NCBI GenBank assembly: GCA_024231955.1
Contig: JAAEPZ010000764.1
Span: 124,001 to 188,000 of the forward strand
DNA length: 64,000 nt
Source of the DNA: a bacterium
Lineage (GTDB): Bacteria > Krumholzibacteriota > Krumholzibacteriia > JACNKJ01
Direction: 5' to 3'
Below the pieces are notes generated by a model. It was not told the DNA's origin. It was given only the letters and a program-made list of their open reading frames with translations, and made no database searches. Positions 33,907 to 42,082 of the stretch are shown here, in pieces (position 1 is the stretch's first letter; each line of letters opens with the position of its first letter). Position numbers and translations under genes: made by a program.

Positions 33907-34169
33907 TGCCCAGAGCCCGACGCAGAAAGAAGAAGAAGATCCGGAAGGTATTTGGTCGCAAGCGGCCATGTAAATTCTGTATCACAAAGATCGACGTCGT
34001 CGATTACAAGAACTCCACGTTGCTCACCCGTTTCGTGAACGATCGCGGCAAGATCGCTCCGAGGCGGATCACCGGCACTTGTGCACGTCACCAGCGCATC
34101 CTCGTTCGTGCGATCAAGCGGGCCCGCTATATCGGCCTGTTGCCGTTCGTGCGTGAGCATTACCGCTAG
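33906..34169 (+). CDS. rpsR: Ribosomal protein bS18, zinc-ribbon (C+) form
   Basis: bS18 partners with S6 on the 30S platform. The 87-residue protein has a very basic N-terminus, then C22-x2-C25 and C59-x2-H62, a likely zinc ribbon that zinc-independent paralogues lack. '[20 protein letters not shown]' is the S18 signature. Its ATG shares a base with the rpsF stop. rplI follows after 20 bp. Confidence 0.96.
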   Translation: MPRARRRKKKKIRKVFGRKRPCKFCITKIDVVDYKNSTLLTRFVNDRGKIAPRRITGTCARHQRILVRAIKRARYIGLLPFVREHYR

Positions 34170-34189
34170 ACCCAAGGGAGACGATTGTT

Positions 34190-34639
34190 ATGGAAATCCT
34201 GTTGGTTCAGGACGTGGATAATCTGGGCAAGCGCGGCGCTCGTGTGAACGTGGCCAAAGGCTACTTCCGCAACTACCTGTTCCCCCGGGGGATGGCCGTA
34301 CTGGCCACCGACGGCAACCTGCGCAAGCAGGCCGAGGAGGACAAGGTGCGTCAGCGCACCGACAAGAAGTACGTCGTCGCCGCCGAGGCCATCAAAGATG
34401 GCATCGACGGCATCGCGCTGGAGTTCAAAGCTCAGGTTAACGAAGAGGGCCATCTCTATGGTTCGATCAACGAGCAGGCCATCGTCAAGGAGCTCCAGGG
34501 AAAGGGCTTCAAGGTCGAGGCTGGCATGGTCGCCATGGAGGAGCACATCAAGACTTTGGGAGAGCACGAGATTAAGATCCTGCTCCACCGGGGCCAGGGT
34601 GTCGAGGCGCTGATCAAGGTTAACGTTATCCAGGAATAA
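34190..34639 (+). CDS. rplI: Ribosomal protein bL9
   Basis: bL9 is a two-domain 50S protein that limits frameshifting. The 149-residue product has 'MEILLVQDVDNLGKRGARVNVAKGYFRNYLFP' as its N-terminal RNA-binding domain, a long connecting helix and a C-terminal domain ending 'HRGQGVEALIKVNVIQ'. GGGAGA precedes ATG 34190. It closes the rpsF-rpsR-rplI operon. Confidence 0.96.
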   Translation: MEILLVQDVDNLGKRGARVNVAKGYFRNYLFPRGMAVLATDGNLRKQAEEDKVRQRTDKKYVVAAEAIKDGIDGIALEFKAQVNEEGHLYGSINEQAIVKELQGKGFKVEAGMVAMEEHIKTLGEHEIKILLHRGQGVEALIKVNVIQE

Positions 34640-34663
34640 ACCCGCACTACCCGGAGGTGTGCC

Positions 34664-36028
34664 ATGGATGTCCCCCGCCGGATATTTCGCGAGTACGATA
34701 TTCGCGGAGTCATTGGTGAAGATCTCGATGCAGGGATTTACAGTCAACTGGGCGCCGCTATCGGCTCGAGGTTTCTGGAGGATGGGGCTAAGGAGGGGAT
34801 AGTCGGTTACGACAACCGGACGCACTCTCCTGAAATGCACGCTGCGTTTGTGACCGGGATGTGTTCCACCGGGCTGGATGTACTCAGCATCGGTGAGGTG
34901 CCGACACCTGTTCTGTACTATGCCCAGGCGGTTCTGGGCGAGGGGCGGAACTTCGGCGCCATGATCACGGCCAGTCACAATCCGCCGGAGTACAACGGCG
35001 TCAAGATCGTGTCCGCGGGCAGAGCACTGTCGGGTGACGAGATCGGCGAGTTGTACGAGCGGCTGAACCGTGAACTCCCCAAGGGCGAAGGCGCCTATCG
35101 GGAGGAGAGCTTCACGGAGGCTTATCTGGAATGTCTGCTGAAGGATCTGAAGCCCGCCCGTCGGGTGAAGGTCGCGGTGGACTGTGGAAACGGAACGGCG
35201 GGCCTGGTGGCCCGCCGTCTTTTTGAAGGTTGGAACACCGACTGCGAGATCCTCTTCGAGGAGCCGGACGGTACCTTTCCCAACCACCCTGCCGATCCCG
35301 TCGTCGCCAAGAACCTGGTCGATCTGATCGAAACGGTGAAGAGCGGCGGTTACGAGTTCGGTATCGGATTCGATGGCGATTCCGATCGCGTTGGCGTCAT
35401 AGACGAGAAGGGGAACATCCTCTGGGGTGATCGTCTCCTGGCTCTTTTCGCGCGTCACGTGCTGGCCGAGCACCCCGGAGCCTCGGTTATCTTCGAGGTC
35501 AAGTGCTCCAGAGCGTTGGGTGAGGATATCGCCGCTCACGGCGGTAATCCGATTCTCTGGAAAACCGGCCACTCATTGATCAAGGCCAAGATGAAAGAGG
35601 AGAAGGCGCTGCTCGCCGGCGAGATGAGCGGCCATCTCTTCTTCGCCGATCGCTACTACGGCTATGATGATGCTCTCTACGCGGCCGGACGTCTGCTTGA
35701 GATCGTCGCCAAGTCGGACAAGCCGATGAGCGAATTGCTGGCCGATGCTCCAACCTATGTTGCGACTCCCGAGATCCGCATCAGCTGCGCCGACGAGGTC
35801 AAGTTCGATGTCGTGGCGACTCTGCGCGATCGTTTCGCGCAGGAATACGATGTCATCGACATCGATGGCGTGCGGGTGGAGTTCCCCGATGGCTGGGGCC
35901 TGGTTCGGGCATCGAATACGGGTCCGGTGCTGGTCCTCCGCTTCGAGGCGAAGACTCAGGAGCGGGTCGAGGAGATCCGCGACCTGATCATGGGCGCGGT
36001 GAAAGAGCTGGTTCCGGAGGAGGGCTGA
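34664..36028 (+). CDS. manB: Phosphomannomutase/phosphoglucomutase
   Basis: It interconverts hexose 6- and 1-phosphates for NDP-sugar synthesis. The 454-residue protein has the phospho-Ser loop 'TASHNPPEYNGVKI', the Mg loop 'GFDGDSDRVGV', the sugar-binding 'GEMSGHLFF' and the phosphate-binding 'RASNTGPVLVLRFE', so all four domains are present. CCGGAGG precedes ATG 34664. manC starts 1 bp after the stop, so mannose 1-phosphate and GDP-mannose are the likely products. Confidence 0.93.
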   Translation: MDVPRRIFREYDIRGVIGEDLDAGIYSQLGAAIGSRFLEDGAKEGIVGYDNRTHSPEMHAAFVTGMCSTGLDVLSIGEVPTPVLYYAQAVLGEGRNFGAMITASHNPPEYNGVKIVSAGRALSGDEIGELYERLNRELPKGEGAYREESFTEAYLECLLKDLKPARRVKVAVDCGNGTAGLVARRLFEGWNTDCEILFEEPDGTFPNHPADPVVAKNLVDLIETVKSGGYEFGIGFDGDSDRVGVIDEKGNILWGDRLLALFARHVLAEHPGASVIFEVKCSRALGEDIAAHGGNPILWKTGHSLIKAKMKEEKALLAGEMSGHLFFADRYYGYDDALYAAGRLLEIVAKSDKPMSELLADAPTYVATPEIRISCADEVKFDVVATLRDRFAQEYDVIDIDGVRVEFPDGWGLVRASNTGPVLVLRFEAKTQERVEEIRDLIMGAVKELVPEEG

Positions 36029-36029
36029 T

Positions 36030-37094
36030 ATGGCTATCCATCTGGTTTTGCTGGCCGGTGGGCGGGGTACGCGGTTCTGGCCGTTGAGCCGTCGCCGGAA
36101 GCCCAAACAGCTCCTGCCGCTGCTCAACGAGCACAGTCTGCTGCGCAACACCTGGGATCGTGTTCGGGATCTGAGTGACGCTGAACACGGTTGGGTCATC
36201 ACGGCGGATGATCTGGCCGCCGGCTGTATGAGCGAATTGCCAGAATTGCCCCCATCACAGATAATCGGCGAACCGGTGGGGCGCAACACTGCGCCGGCGC
36301 TGGCCCTGGCGGGTATTCTCGCCGAAGCGTCCGACCCCGATGCCGTGCTGGCCGTCTTCCCGAGCGATCATCATATCAGCAACGGAGACTCGTTTCGCGA
36401 CATGGCGAGTGCCGCGATTCGTGAGGCTGAGTCGGGCGTGACCCTGATGACGCTGGGTATCAGGCCCGACCGTCCGGAGACGGGATACGGCTACATCGCC
36501 ACTGCTCCGGGGCTGGAGCCGGGGGCGATTGCGCCGGTCGACCAGTTCGTGGAAAAACCCGATCTGGCAACGGCGGAGGGTTATGTCGAGGGGGGACGCC
36601 ACCTCTGGAACAGCGGCATGTTCTTCTTCAGCGTCCGCGCTCTCAGGGCATCCTTTCTGGAACATGCTCCCGAAATCTGGAATACACTGGCGCCGCTGGG
36701 AGCCGAATTCGGCACAAAGGGTTTTGCCGGGTCGCTCCGTGACCGCTATCAATCCCTGCCCAGTGTCGCTTTTGATGTGGCGATCATGGAGAGAGCCGCC
36801 AACGTCAAGGTCATCCCTGTCGATTTCGCCTGGAACGATGTCGGACACTGGTTGGCCCTGGGCATGGAGTTGCCGGAAGTTGAGGGGAACAGTGCGCTGG
36901 GCGATCTCCTCACCGTAAACGCAAAAAACAATATTGTAGTCAACCACGAGGGGCTGACGGCTCTTGTGGGTGTGGAAGATCTGGTTGTCGTCCGCTCAGG
37001 CGACGCCGTTCTCGTCTGTCATCGCGACCAGGCCCAGGCGCTTCGTGAAGTAGTGCGCCGCCTGGAGGAGACGGACAGAGCCAAATACCTGTAA
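36030..37094 (+). CDS. manC: Mannose-1-phosphate guanylyltransferase
   Basis: ManC makes GDP-mannose from mannose 1-phosphate and GTP. The 354-residue nucleotidyltransferase has 'LLAGGRGTRFWPLSRRRKPK', 'GRNTAPALALAG', 'VFPSDHHI' and 'FVEKPD...NSGMFFF'. It lacks the C-terminal isomerase domain of bifunctional enzymes. GDP-mannose would feed the membrane glycosyltransferases in this window. Confidence 0.93.
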   Translation: MAIHLVLLAGGRGTRFWPLSRRRKPKQLLPLLNEHSLLRNTWDRVRDLSDAEHGWVITADDLAAGCMSELPELPPSQIIGEPVGRNTAPALALAGILAEASDPDAVLAVFPSDHHISNGDSFRDMASAAIREAESGVTLMTLGIRPDRPETGYGYIATAPGLEPGAIAPVDQFVEKPDLATAEGYVEGGRHLWNSGMFFFSVRALRASFLEHAPEIWNTLAPLGAEFGTKGFAGSLRDRYQSLPSVAFDVAIMERAANVKVIPVDFAWNDVGHWLALGMELPEVEGNSALGDLLTVNAKNNIVVNHEGLTALVGVEDLVVVRSGDAVLVCHRDQAQALREVVRRLEETDRAKYL

Positions 37095-37114
37095 GTCATC
37101 AAGAAGGAGTCAGC

Positions 37115-39049
37115 ATGCGTAAGGTTACCGTTTTCATGATTCTGTTACTGGCGACGTTTGTCGTGGGGTGCGGAGACAAGACCGGCGGCGAGGGGGGCGA
37201 TGTGCTGGTGCGCGTAGGGGACTATGCGATCACAACAGAAGCATTCGAAACCGAATTCAATCGCATTCCGGCATACCAGCGCAAGGAGTTCGAGACACCC
37301 GACGGCAAACAGAAACTCCTCGATCGTCTGATCGAGATGCGATTGCTGTACATGGCCGCGGAGGCGGAGGGGCTGGCCGACAGCGAGGTCGTTCAGACCG
37401 AATTCGCCAAGGCGCAGGAGCAGGTTCTCATCCGCCAGTACTATACGACTTACATCGAAGCGGAGTCGGTGCCCGGCGATGCGGACATCAGCGCCTACTA
37501 CGACGAGCACAAGAGCGAATTCGCGGTTGAGGCGCGTGTGAAGGCGCGCATGGTTCTGGCCGCGGATAGGGCCGCCGCTGATGCGGTTGCGACCCGCCTG
37601 CACGGTGGTGAGGACATGAGTGCGGTCGCCCGCAACGAGAGCGAGGACGGACCCACGGCCGCCGAAGATGGCGATCTCGGCTGGTTCTCGACTGACGGTT
37701 ATATCCGGTCGATCGGCGTAAACCCCGACTTCGCAGCCAGGGTCTTTACCCAGGAGACGAACGCGATTGGTGCGCCGATCGAGATTGCGGGCAAGGGTTG
37801 GGCCGTCGTCCGAATCGAGGACAAGGAGGCTGCTCATCAGAAGGAGCTCGCGGAGGTGCGGGATGAGATCGGCCGTCGGATGGCCCCCAAGTTCAAGGAG
37901 ACGGTCTTCAACAGCAAGATCGCGGAGTTGAAGACCCGTTTCGGCGTCGAATACGTCAGTGAGGACTATGTCAATGACGATGTCCTCATTACCGTGGGCG
38001 ACTTCAGGATCGATACGGCTGCCATGAATACGGAACTGCAGCGCATCCCCCCCTTCCAGAGGCGGGAATACGAAAATCCTGAGGGCAAGCGGAAGCTGGT
38101 CGAGCGCCTGGTCGAGATGAAAGTGATGTTCAAGGCTGCCGAGGCCGAGAAACTGGCTGACGATGAGGATGTCATCAAGGAGTTCGAGCGCGTCCAGGAG
38201 CAGATCCTCATGCGCCAGTACTTCAAGGATTTCATCGAGGCCAAGGCCGTTCCGTCCGACAAGGAGATCGGCGACTACTACGCGGAACACAAGGCGGAGT
38301 ACGAGATGCCGGCGAGACTGCACGGCTCCCTGATCCTGACAGCTGACCGTGCTGCCGCCGTCGCAGCGGCAAACCGCGTGCGTGGCGGCGAGGCTTTCGC
38401 GGCAGTGGCTGGAGAGGTCAGCCAGGATGCCGCCACCGCGTCCGGTGGCGGGGACCTCGGCTGGTTCACGGCCGACGGTTATGTCCGCTCAATCGGGGTC
38501 AATCCCCAATTCACCTCCGTCGTCTTCGAGCAGGCCGTCGGTGCCGTCGGCGATCCGATCGAGGTGGAGGGCAAGGGGTGGGCAGTGATCCAGGTGATCG
38601 AGAAAGAGGCCGCCCACACGAAGAGCCGGGAGGATGCCAGGGACGAGATCATCAATCGTCTGTCGCCCAAAATCAGGCAGACCTTCTTCGAGGACAGTAT
38701 CGAGGCTTTGAAGACACGTTTCGGCGTCGAGTACGTTCAGGAGAATTTTGCTCAGGCTTCGTCCGCCGAAGAGCTGTTCGAACTGGCCCAGAGCGCCAAG
38801 AGTCCTCACGAACGGATCAAACACTACGAGCAGATTGTCGAGCGTTTTCAGGATAGCGAACACGCGGATCGCGCGCAGTTCATGATCGGGTTTGTCTATT
38901 CCGAGGAGCTGCGCGACAACGAACGGTCACGCGCCGCCTTCGAGCGGTTTGCCGAGCTGTTTCCCGATAGCGACCTGATGGAGGACGCACGCTATATGCT
39001 GGAGGCGATAGAGGGGAAAGAGCCCGAATTCGAGAAGACCGACGATTGA
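37115..39049 (+). CDS. Lipoprotein with two tandem SurA/PrsA-type PPIase units and a TPR-like tail
   Basis: The 644-residue protein has a lipobox ending at C19 (FVVGC). Two units, about 29-286 and 289-546, each hold a SurA_N-like chaperone region ('LLDRLIEMRLLYMAAEAEGL' / 'LVERLVEMKVMFKAAEAEKL'), an 'ISAYYDEHKSEF' linker and a parvulin-like domain with GDLGWF at 187-192 and 447-452. Matching positions are exactly 260 residues apart. The tail (about 550-640) is helical and TPR-like ('HYEQIVERFQDSEHADRAQFMIGF'). Likely an outer-membrane or periplasmic foldase; parvulin activity is not proven. Confidence 0.85.
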   Translation: MRKVTVFMILLLATFVVGCGDKTGGEGGDVLVRVGDYAITTEAFETEFNRIPAYQRKEFETPDGKQKLLDRLIEMRLLYMAAEAEGLADSEVVQTEFAKAQEQVLIRQYYTTYIEAESVPGDADISAYYDEHKSEFAVEARVKARMVLAADRAAADAVATRLHGGEDMSAVARNESEDGPTAAEDGDLGWFSTDGYIRSIGVNPDFAARVFTQETNAIGAPIEIAGKGWAVVRIEDKEAAHQKELAEVRDEIGRRMAPKFKETVFNSKIAELKTRFGVEYVSEDYVNDDVLITVGDFRIDTAAMNTELQRIPPFQRREYENPEGKRKLVERLVEMKVMFKAAEAEKLADDEDVIKEFERVQEQILMRQYFKDFIEAKAVPSDKEIGDYYAEHKAEYEMPARLHGSLILTADRAAAVAAANRVRGGEAFAAVAGEVSQDAATASGGGDLGWFTADGYVRSIGVNPQFTSVVFEQAVGAVGDPIEVEGKGWAVIQVIEKEAAHTKSREDARDEIINRLSPKIRQTFFEDSIEALKTRFGVEYVQENFAQASSAEELFELAQSAKSPHERIKHYEQIVERFQDSEHADRAQFMIGFVYSEELRDNERSRAAFERFAELFPDSDLMEDARYMLEAIEGKEPEFEKTDD

Positions 39050-39080
39050 TCCCCATGGTGAGGGAAACCGGGGAGCCGAT

Positions 39081-39527
39081 ATGAGCAACGGCAGGGAATG
39101 GCTGAAGATGCGCGTGGCCGGCTTCACCCGTGAAGCCGGCACCGGTCAGCCGATCCTCCTGCTCGGAGCCGAGAAGGAGCAGGGGATGTTCACCCTGTGG
39201 TTGGGTGAACATGAGGCCGGGACCATCGCCCGGCTGTGCACGGGTGATTCTACCGATGTCCCCCGGCTTGCGGAGTTGCTCCCTCTGGCCCTGTCAGGTT
39301 TTGACATCAGGCACCTGCGTACCGAGATCACCGATCTTGACGGCAATTCATATATCACCCGCATATTGCTGAAACAGGGAAATGAGTATGTGGCCGTGAG
39401 TTGTCGGCCGGAGGATGGCATCGCACTTGCGTTGGCCGGGAAAGCTGGGATATTTCTGGACAGATCGCTCTTTGAGGCTCACAAACGAACAATGATCGAC
39501 GATGAAGGTTTTACACCAAAGGATTGA
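39081..39527 (+). CDS. Bifunctional nuclease family protein (DUF151)
   Basis: The 148-residue protein fits the BFN/DUF151 pattern: 'PILLLGAEKEQGMFTLWLGEHEAGTIA', an 'LLPLALSGFDIRHLRTEITDL' segment, 'YITRILLKQGNEYVAVSCRPEDGIALAL' and 'AGIFLDRSLF'. Members are linked to nuclease activity in plants and Mycobacterium, but many bacterial ones are uncharacterised. The next start is one base after its stop. Confidence 0.85.
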   Translation: MSNGREWLKMRVAGFTREAGTGQPILLLGAEKEQGMFTLWLGEHEAGTIARLCTGDSTDVPRLAELLPLALSGFDIRHLRTEITDLDGNSYITRILLKQGNEYVAVSCRPEDGIALALAGKAGIFLDRSLFEAHKRTMIDDEGFTPKD

Positions 39528-39528
39528 C

Positions 39529-40086
39529 ATGCCCGTTAACCGCCTCGACAACTGGACACCGAATATCGCCGGCGATGCCTGGATCGCTCCCGGCGCCTAC
39601 GTGATCGGTCGCGTCACAATCGCCGAATGTGTCGGCATCTGGTTCAACGCCGTCGTCAGGGGCGACATGGCGGATATCGACATCGGCTGCGAGACCAACG
39701 TGCAGGATGGCAGCATCCTGCATGTCGATGACGGCTACCCGCTGCGGATCGGCGAGCGGGTGACGGTCGGACATGGAGCCACATTGCATGGCTGCACGAT
39801 CGAGGATGACGTGCTGGTGGGGATGCGGGCCACCGTGCTCAACGGGGCGAGGATCGGACGGGGGAGTCTGATCGCCGCCGGAGCGCTGGTGCGCGAGGGG
39901 CAGGAGATCCCTCCGTTCAGCCTGGTCGCGGGTGTGCCCGCCGTCATCAAGAAAACGCTGGAGGAGGAGGGGACGTTGACCAGGCATCGCTCCTCAGCCG
40001 CACATTACGTGCAGGAAGCTGCCCACTACATCAAACATCTCAAGAGCGCCGACACTGCGGCGACGGATCGGAAAGCGGACAAATGA
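39529..40086 (+). CDS. Gamma carbonic anhydrase-like hexapeptide-repeat protein
   Basis: The 185-residue left-handed beta-helix protein is of the YrdA/gamma-CA family. 'GIWFNAVVRGDMADIDIG', 'NVQDGSILHVDDGYPLRIGERVTVGHGATLHGC', 'VGMRATVLNGARIG' and 'SLVAGVPA' are typical. The three zinc His would be those in 'LHVDD', 'VGHGA' and 'LHGC'. ATG 39529 has AAAGGA upstream. Many YrdA proteins show no carbonic anhydrase activity, so the function is uncertain. The stop overlaps the next start by 4 nt. Confidence 0.88.
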   Translation: MPVNRLDNWTPNIAGDAWIAPGAYVIGRVTIAECVGIWFNAVVRGDMADIDIGCETNVQDGSILHVDDGYPLRIGERVTVGHGATLHGCTIEDDVLVGMRATVLNGARIGRGSLIAAGALVREGQEIPPFSLVAGVPAVIKKTLEEEGTLTRHRSSAAHYVQEAAHYIKHLKSADTAATDRKADK

Positions 40087-41909
40087 CCAGTATGCTGCGT
40101 GCACTCTCGCTGCTGCTAATCGTGTTGCTGTTCTTGCCGCAGATGGCCTGTACACCAAGGACGACAGGCGGTGTGCAACGGGAGCATCTGGAGCCGGCGC
40201 GCGAGGCCGAACTGGAAAGTCGGCATGCCGCCATCGTCGATGCCTACAGGCAGGGCGCAGTGGAGGACGCGCGCGCGTTGTCGGTGGCCCTCCTGGAGGA
40301 GGTGCCCGGATATCACGCAGCCCCCAATCTGAGACGTCGGCTGGCCGAGAGCTATGCCCGTGAGGCACGCTGGGACCTGGTATTGCATCACGTGGGGCGG
40401 TTGCTTGAGGACTATCCCGACAGCAACGAATGCTGGCCCGCCCATCTCCTCAAGGCTCGTGCCCTGGCGGAAACCGGACGTCGCCTGGATTCAGCCACCG
40501 GGTTGGACCGGATGCTGGAGAGCTGGCCGGAGGGCAGTTGGCTGGAGAGAGCGCGCACCTACCTGATCAGCCTGATCGACCGCGGGCTCAATGCGGCCGA
40601 CCTGGAGGAGTTTCTGAGAAGGCGTCCCCGTTCGGTTCAGGCCGGGCAGGCCAGATTGGTGCTGGCCGAGCGCTATCTGCTGGAGAGCCGCAGGGAGGAG
40701 GCGCGCAGCCTGCTGGAGACCGTTGCCGCCGACCCCGAGCAGAATCGTTACCGGGAGGTGGCGCGGGAGAGGCTCACCGAGATGGGTATCGGCGATATCG
40801 GCCTGGCGCCCGAGGAAGCCGTCGCCGAGCGGGAGGGTGTGATCGGTGTGCTGGCACCTCTCTCCGGCCGTTACAGTGTCTACGGCGAGGCCTTCCTGGA
40901 TGGTGCCCGGCTGGCGTTGGCCCGCTACAACAGTGAACAGCTGTCCCGCTTCGAGATGGTGGCGGGTGATACGGGCGGCGAACCCGTCAATGCGGCGCTC
41001 ACCTCCCGCAGGTTGATCCTGCAGGAGGGGGTCAGCGTATTGCTCGGAGGGGTGCTCAGCAACCCGACGGTGGCCGCCGCCATCGAATCCAATGCCCGGC
41101 AGGTACCGCTTCTATCCCCATCGGCCACGGCCGAGGATATTCACGAGATTGGCTCCTGGGTTTTCCAGAACAACATCACCAGCGAGGCGCAGGTGCTGAG
41201 TCTCGCCCGGTTGGCGGTCCATGAACTGCTCTCGTCCCGTTTCGCCATCCTCTACCCGAAGCAGGGTAACGGCGAAAACCTGGCCACTCTGTTCGCGAAC
41301 ACGGTCCATACGCTGGGGGGGGAGGTCGTGGCCAATGTGGCCTACGACATCGGCGTTACCGACTTTTCCGATGTCATGATCCAGATCAGGGATGCCCAGC
41401 CCGAGGTTATCTTCATACCCGGGCAGGTGGAGCAGCTTGTCCTGATTGTGCCCCAGCTTGCCTATCATGGCATCTATGGGCAGCTCCTGGGCAATGAGGC
41501 CTGGAACTCCAGGCGTCTGGCCCGTCTGGCCGGAGCCCGCGCCGGCGGTGCGATCTTCCCCAGCGATGTTCTGCTGAAAAGGGATCGCGAACTCTATCAG
41601 GAGTTTCTGCAGCTCTACGAGCGCCGCTACAGCTCAAACGTCAACCCCATCGCCGCCCGCAGCTTCCTGGGGATGACCACGCTGCTGGAGATCATGGGAG
41701 ACGGTGCGCTGGACCGCAAGGAGCTGCGTAATCAACTGGCTCTCCGGATGGCCGATCTCGGCGACGAGGACCTGCGGCGGGAGATTCTCTCCGAGCAGGT
41801 GACCTTGATGACAATCCGGGACGGGGAGATTCAACCCTACGGGAGCACGGATTTCTTCGAACCCGAATCGGGAACGGATCGCTTTATTGACGGACCATGG
41901 AAGCCGTGA
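40083..41909 (+). CDS. LpoA-like lipoprotein: TPR region plus type I periplasmic-binding fold
   Basis: The 608-residue protein has a signal with lipobox Cys at about 23 (LPQMAC). Helical TPR-like repeats follow (about 40-250, with 'YHAAPNLRRRLAESYAREARWDLVL'), then a Leu/Ile/Val-binding-type domain from 'IGVLAPLSGRYSVYGEAFLDGARL' to the C-terminus. The same order is found in LpoA, the outer-membrane activator of PBP1A, and in some ABC substrate-binding homologues. It overlaps the gamma-CA-like gene by 4 nt. No transporter genes are nearby, favouring a PBP-activator or sensor role. Confidence 0.8.
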   Translation: MTSMLRALSLLLIVLLFLPQMACTPRTTGGVQREHLEPAREAELESRHAAIVDAYRQGAVEDARALSVALLEEVPGYHAAPNLRRRLAESYAREARWDLVLHHVGRLLEDYPDSNECWPAHLLKARALAETGRRLDSATGLDRMLESWPEGSWLERARTYLISLIDRGLNAADLEEFLRRRPRSVQAGQARLVLAERYLLESRREEARSLLETVAADPEQNRYREVARERLTEMGIGDIGLAPEEAVAEREGVIGVLAPLSGRYSVYGEAFLDGARLALARYNSEQLSRFEMVAGDTGGEPVNAALTSRRLILQEGVSVLLGGVLSNPTVAAAIESNARQVPLLSPSATAEDIHEIGSWVFQNNITSEAQVLSLARLAVHELLSSRFAILYPKQGNGENLATLFANTVHTLGGEVVANVAYDIGVTDFSDVMIQIRDAQPEVIFIPGQVEQLVLIVPQLAYHGIYGQLLGNEAWNSRRLARLAGARAGGAIFPSDVLLKRDRELYQEFLQLYERRYSSNVNPIAARSFLGMTTLLEIMGDGALDRKELRNQLALRMADLGDEDLRREILSEQVTLMTIRDGEIQPYGSTDFFEPESGTDRFIDGPWKP

Positions 41910-41928
41910 TAGCGTTTGTCTTGAACTG

Positions 41929-41999
41929 ACTGCCGAATACGTGCTGGCGACGTTTCGAAGTCGTTCGGGCAGTGTTGCAGGGTTGACCGTATCGCCAGC
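41929..41999 (+). promoter_or_regulatory. Interleaved inverted repeats upstream of selA
   Basis: Arm A (41929-41937) pairs with A' (41964-41973) with one bulge. Arm B GCTGGCGA (41943-41950) pairs perfectly with B' (41992-41999). The order A-B-A'-B' allows either a pseudoknot or two mutually exclusive folds. CGAC/GTCG (41948-41951, 41960-41963) adds an inner hairpin. It lies 84 bp before selA in a 173-bp gap. It may be an attenuator or an RNA regulator; I saw no tRNA features. Confidence 0.45.
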
Positions 42000-42082
42000 C
42001 GATGCCAGAATTCAATGTCCATGATTGACCGACTCCGTTTTCCAGCAGTCTACCGAAGGACATCCGAGAAAGCGAGATCCTC

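Noticed and set aside
34166..35572. 468-codon open frame on the - strand
   Set aside because: Antisense to rplI and manB, both certain genes.
41910..42082. Possible selC (tRNA-Sec) beside selA
   Set aside because: Inverted repeats are present, but there is no TCA anticodon loop, T-loop or long acceptor stem in the right places.
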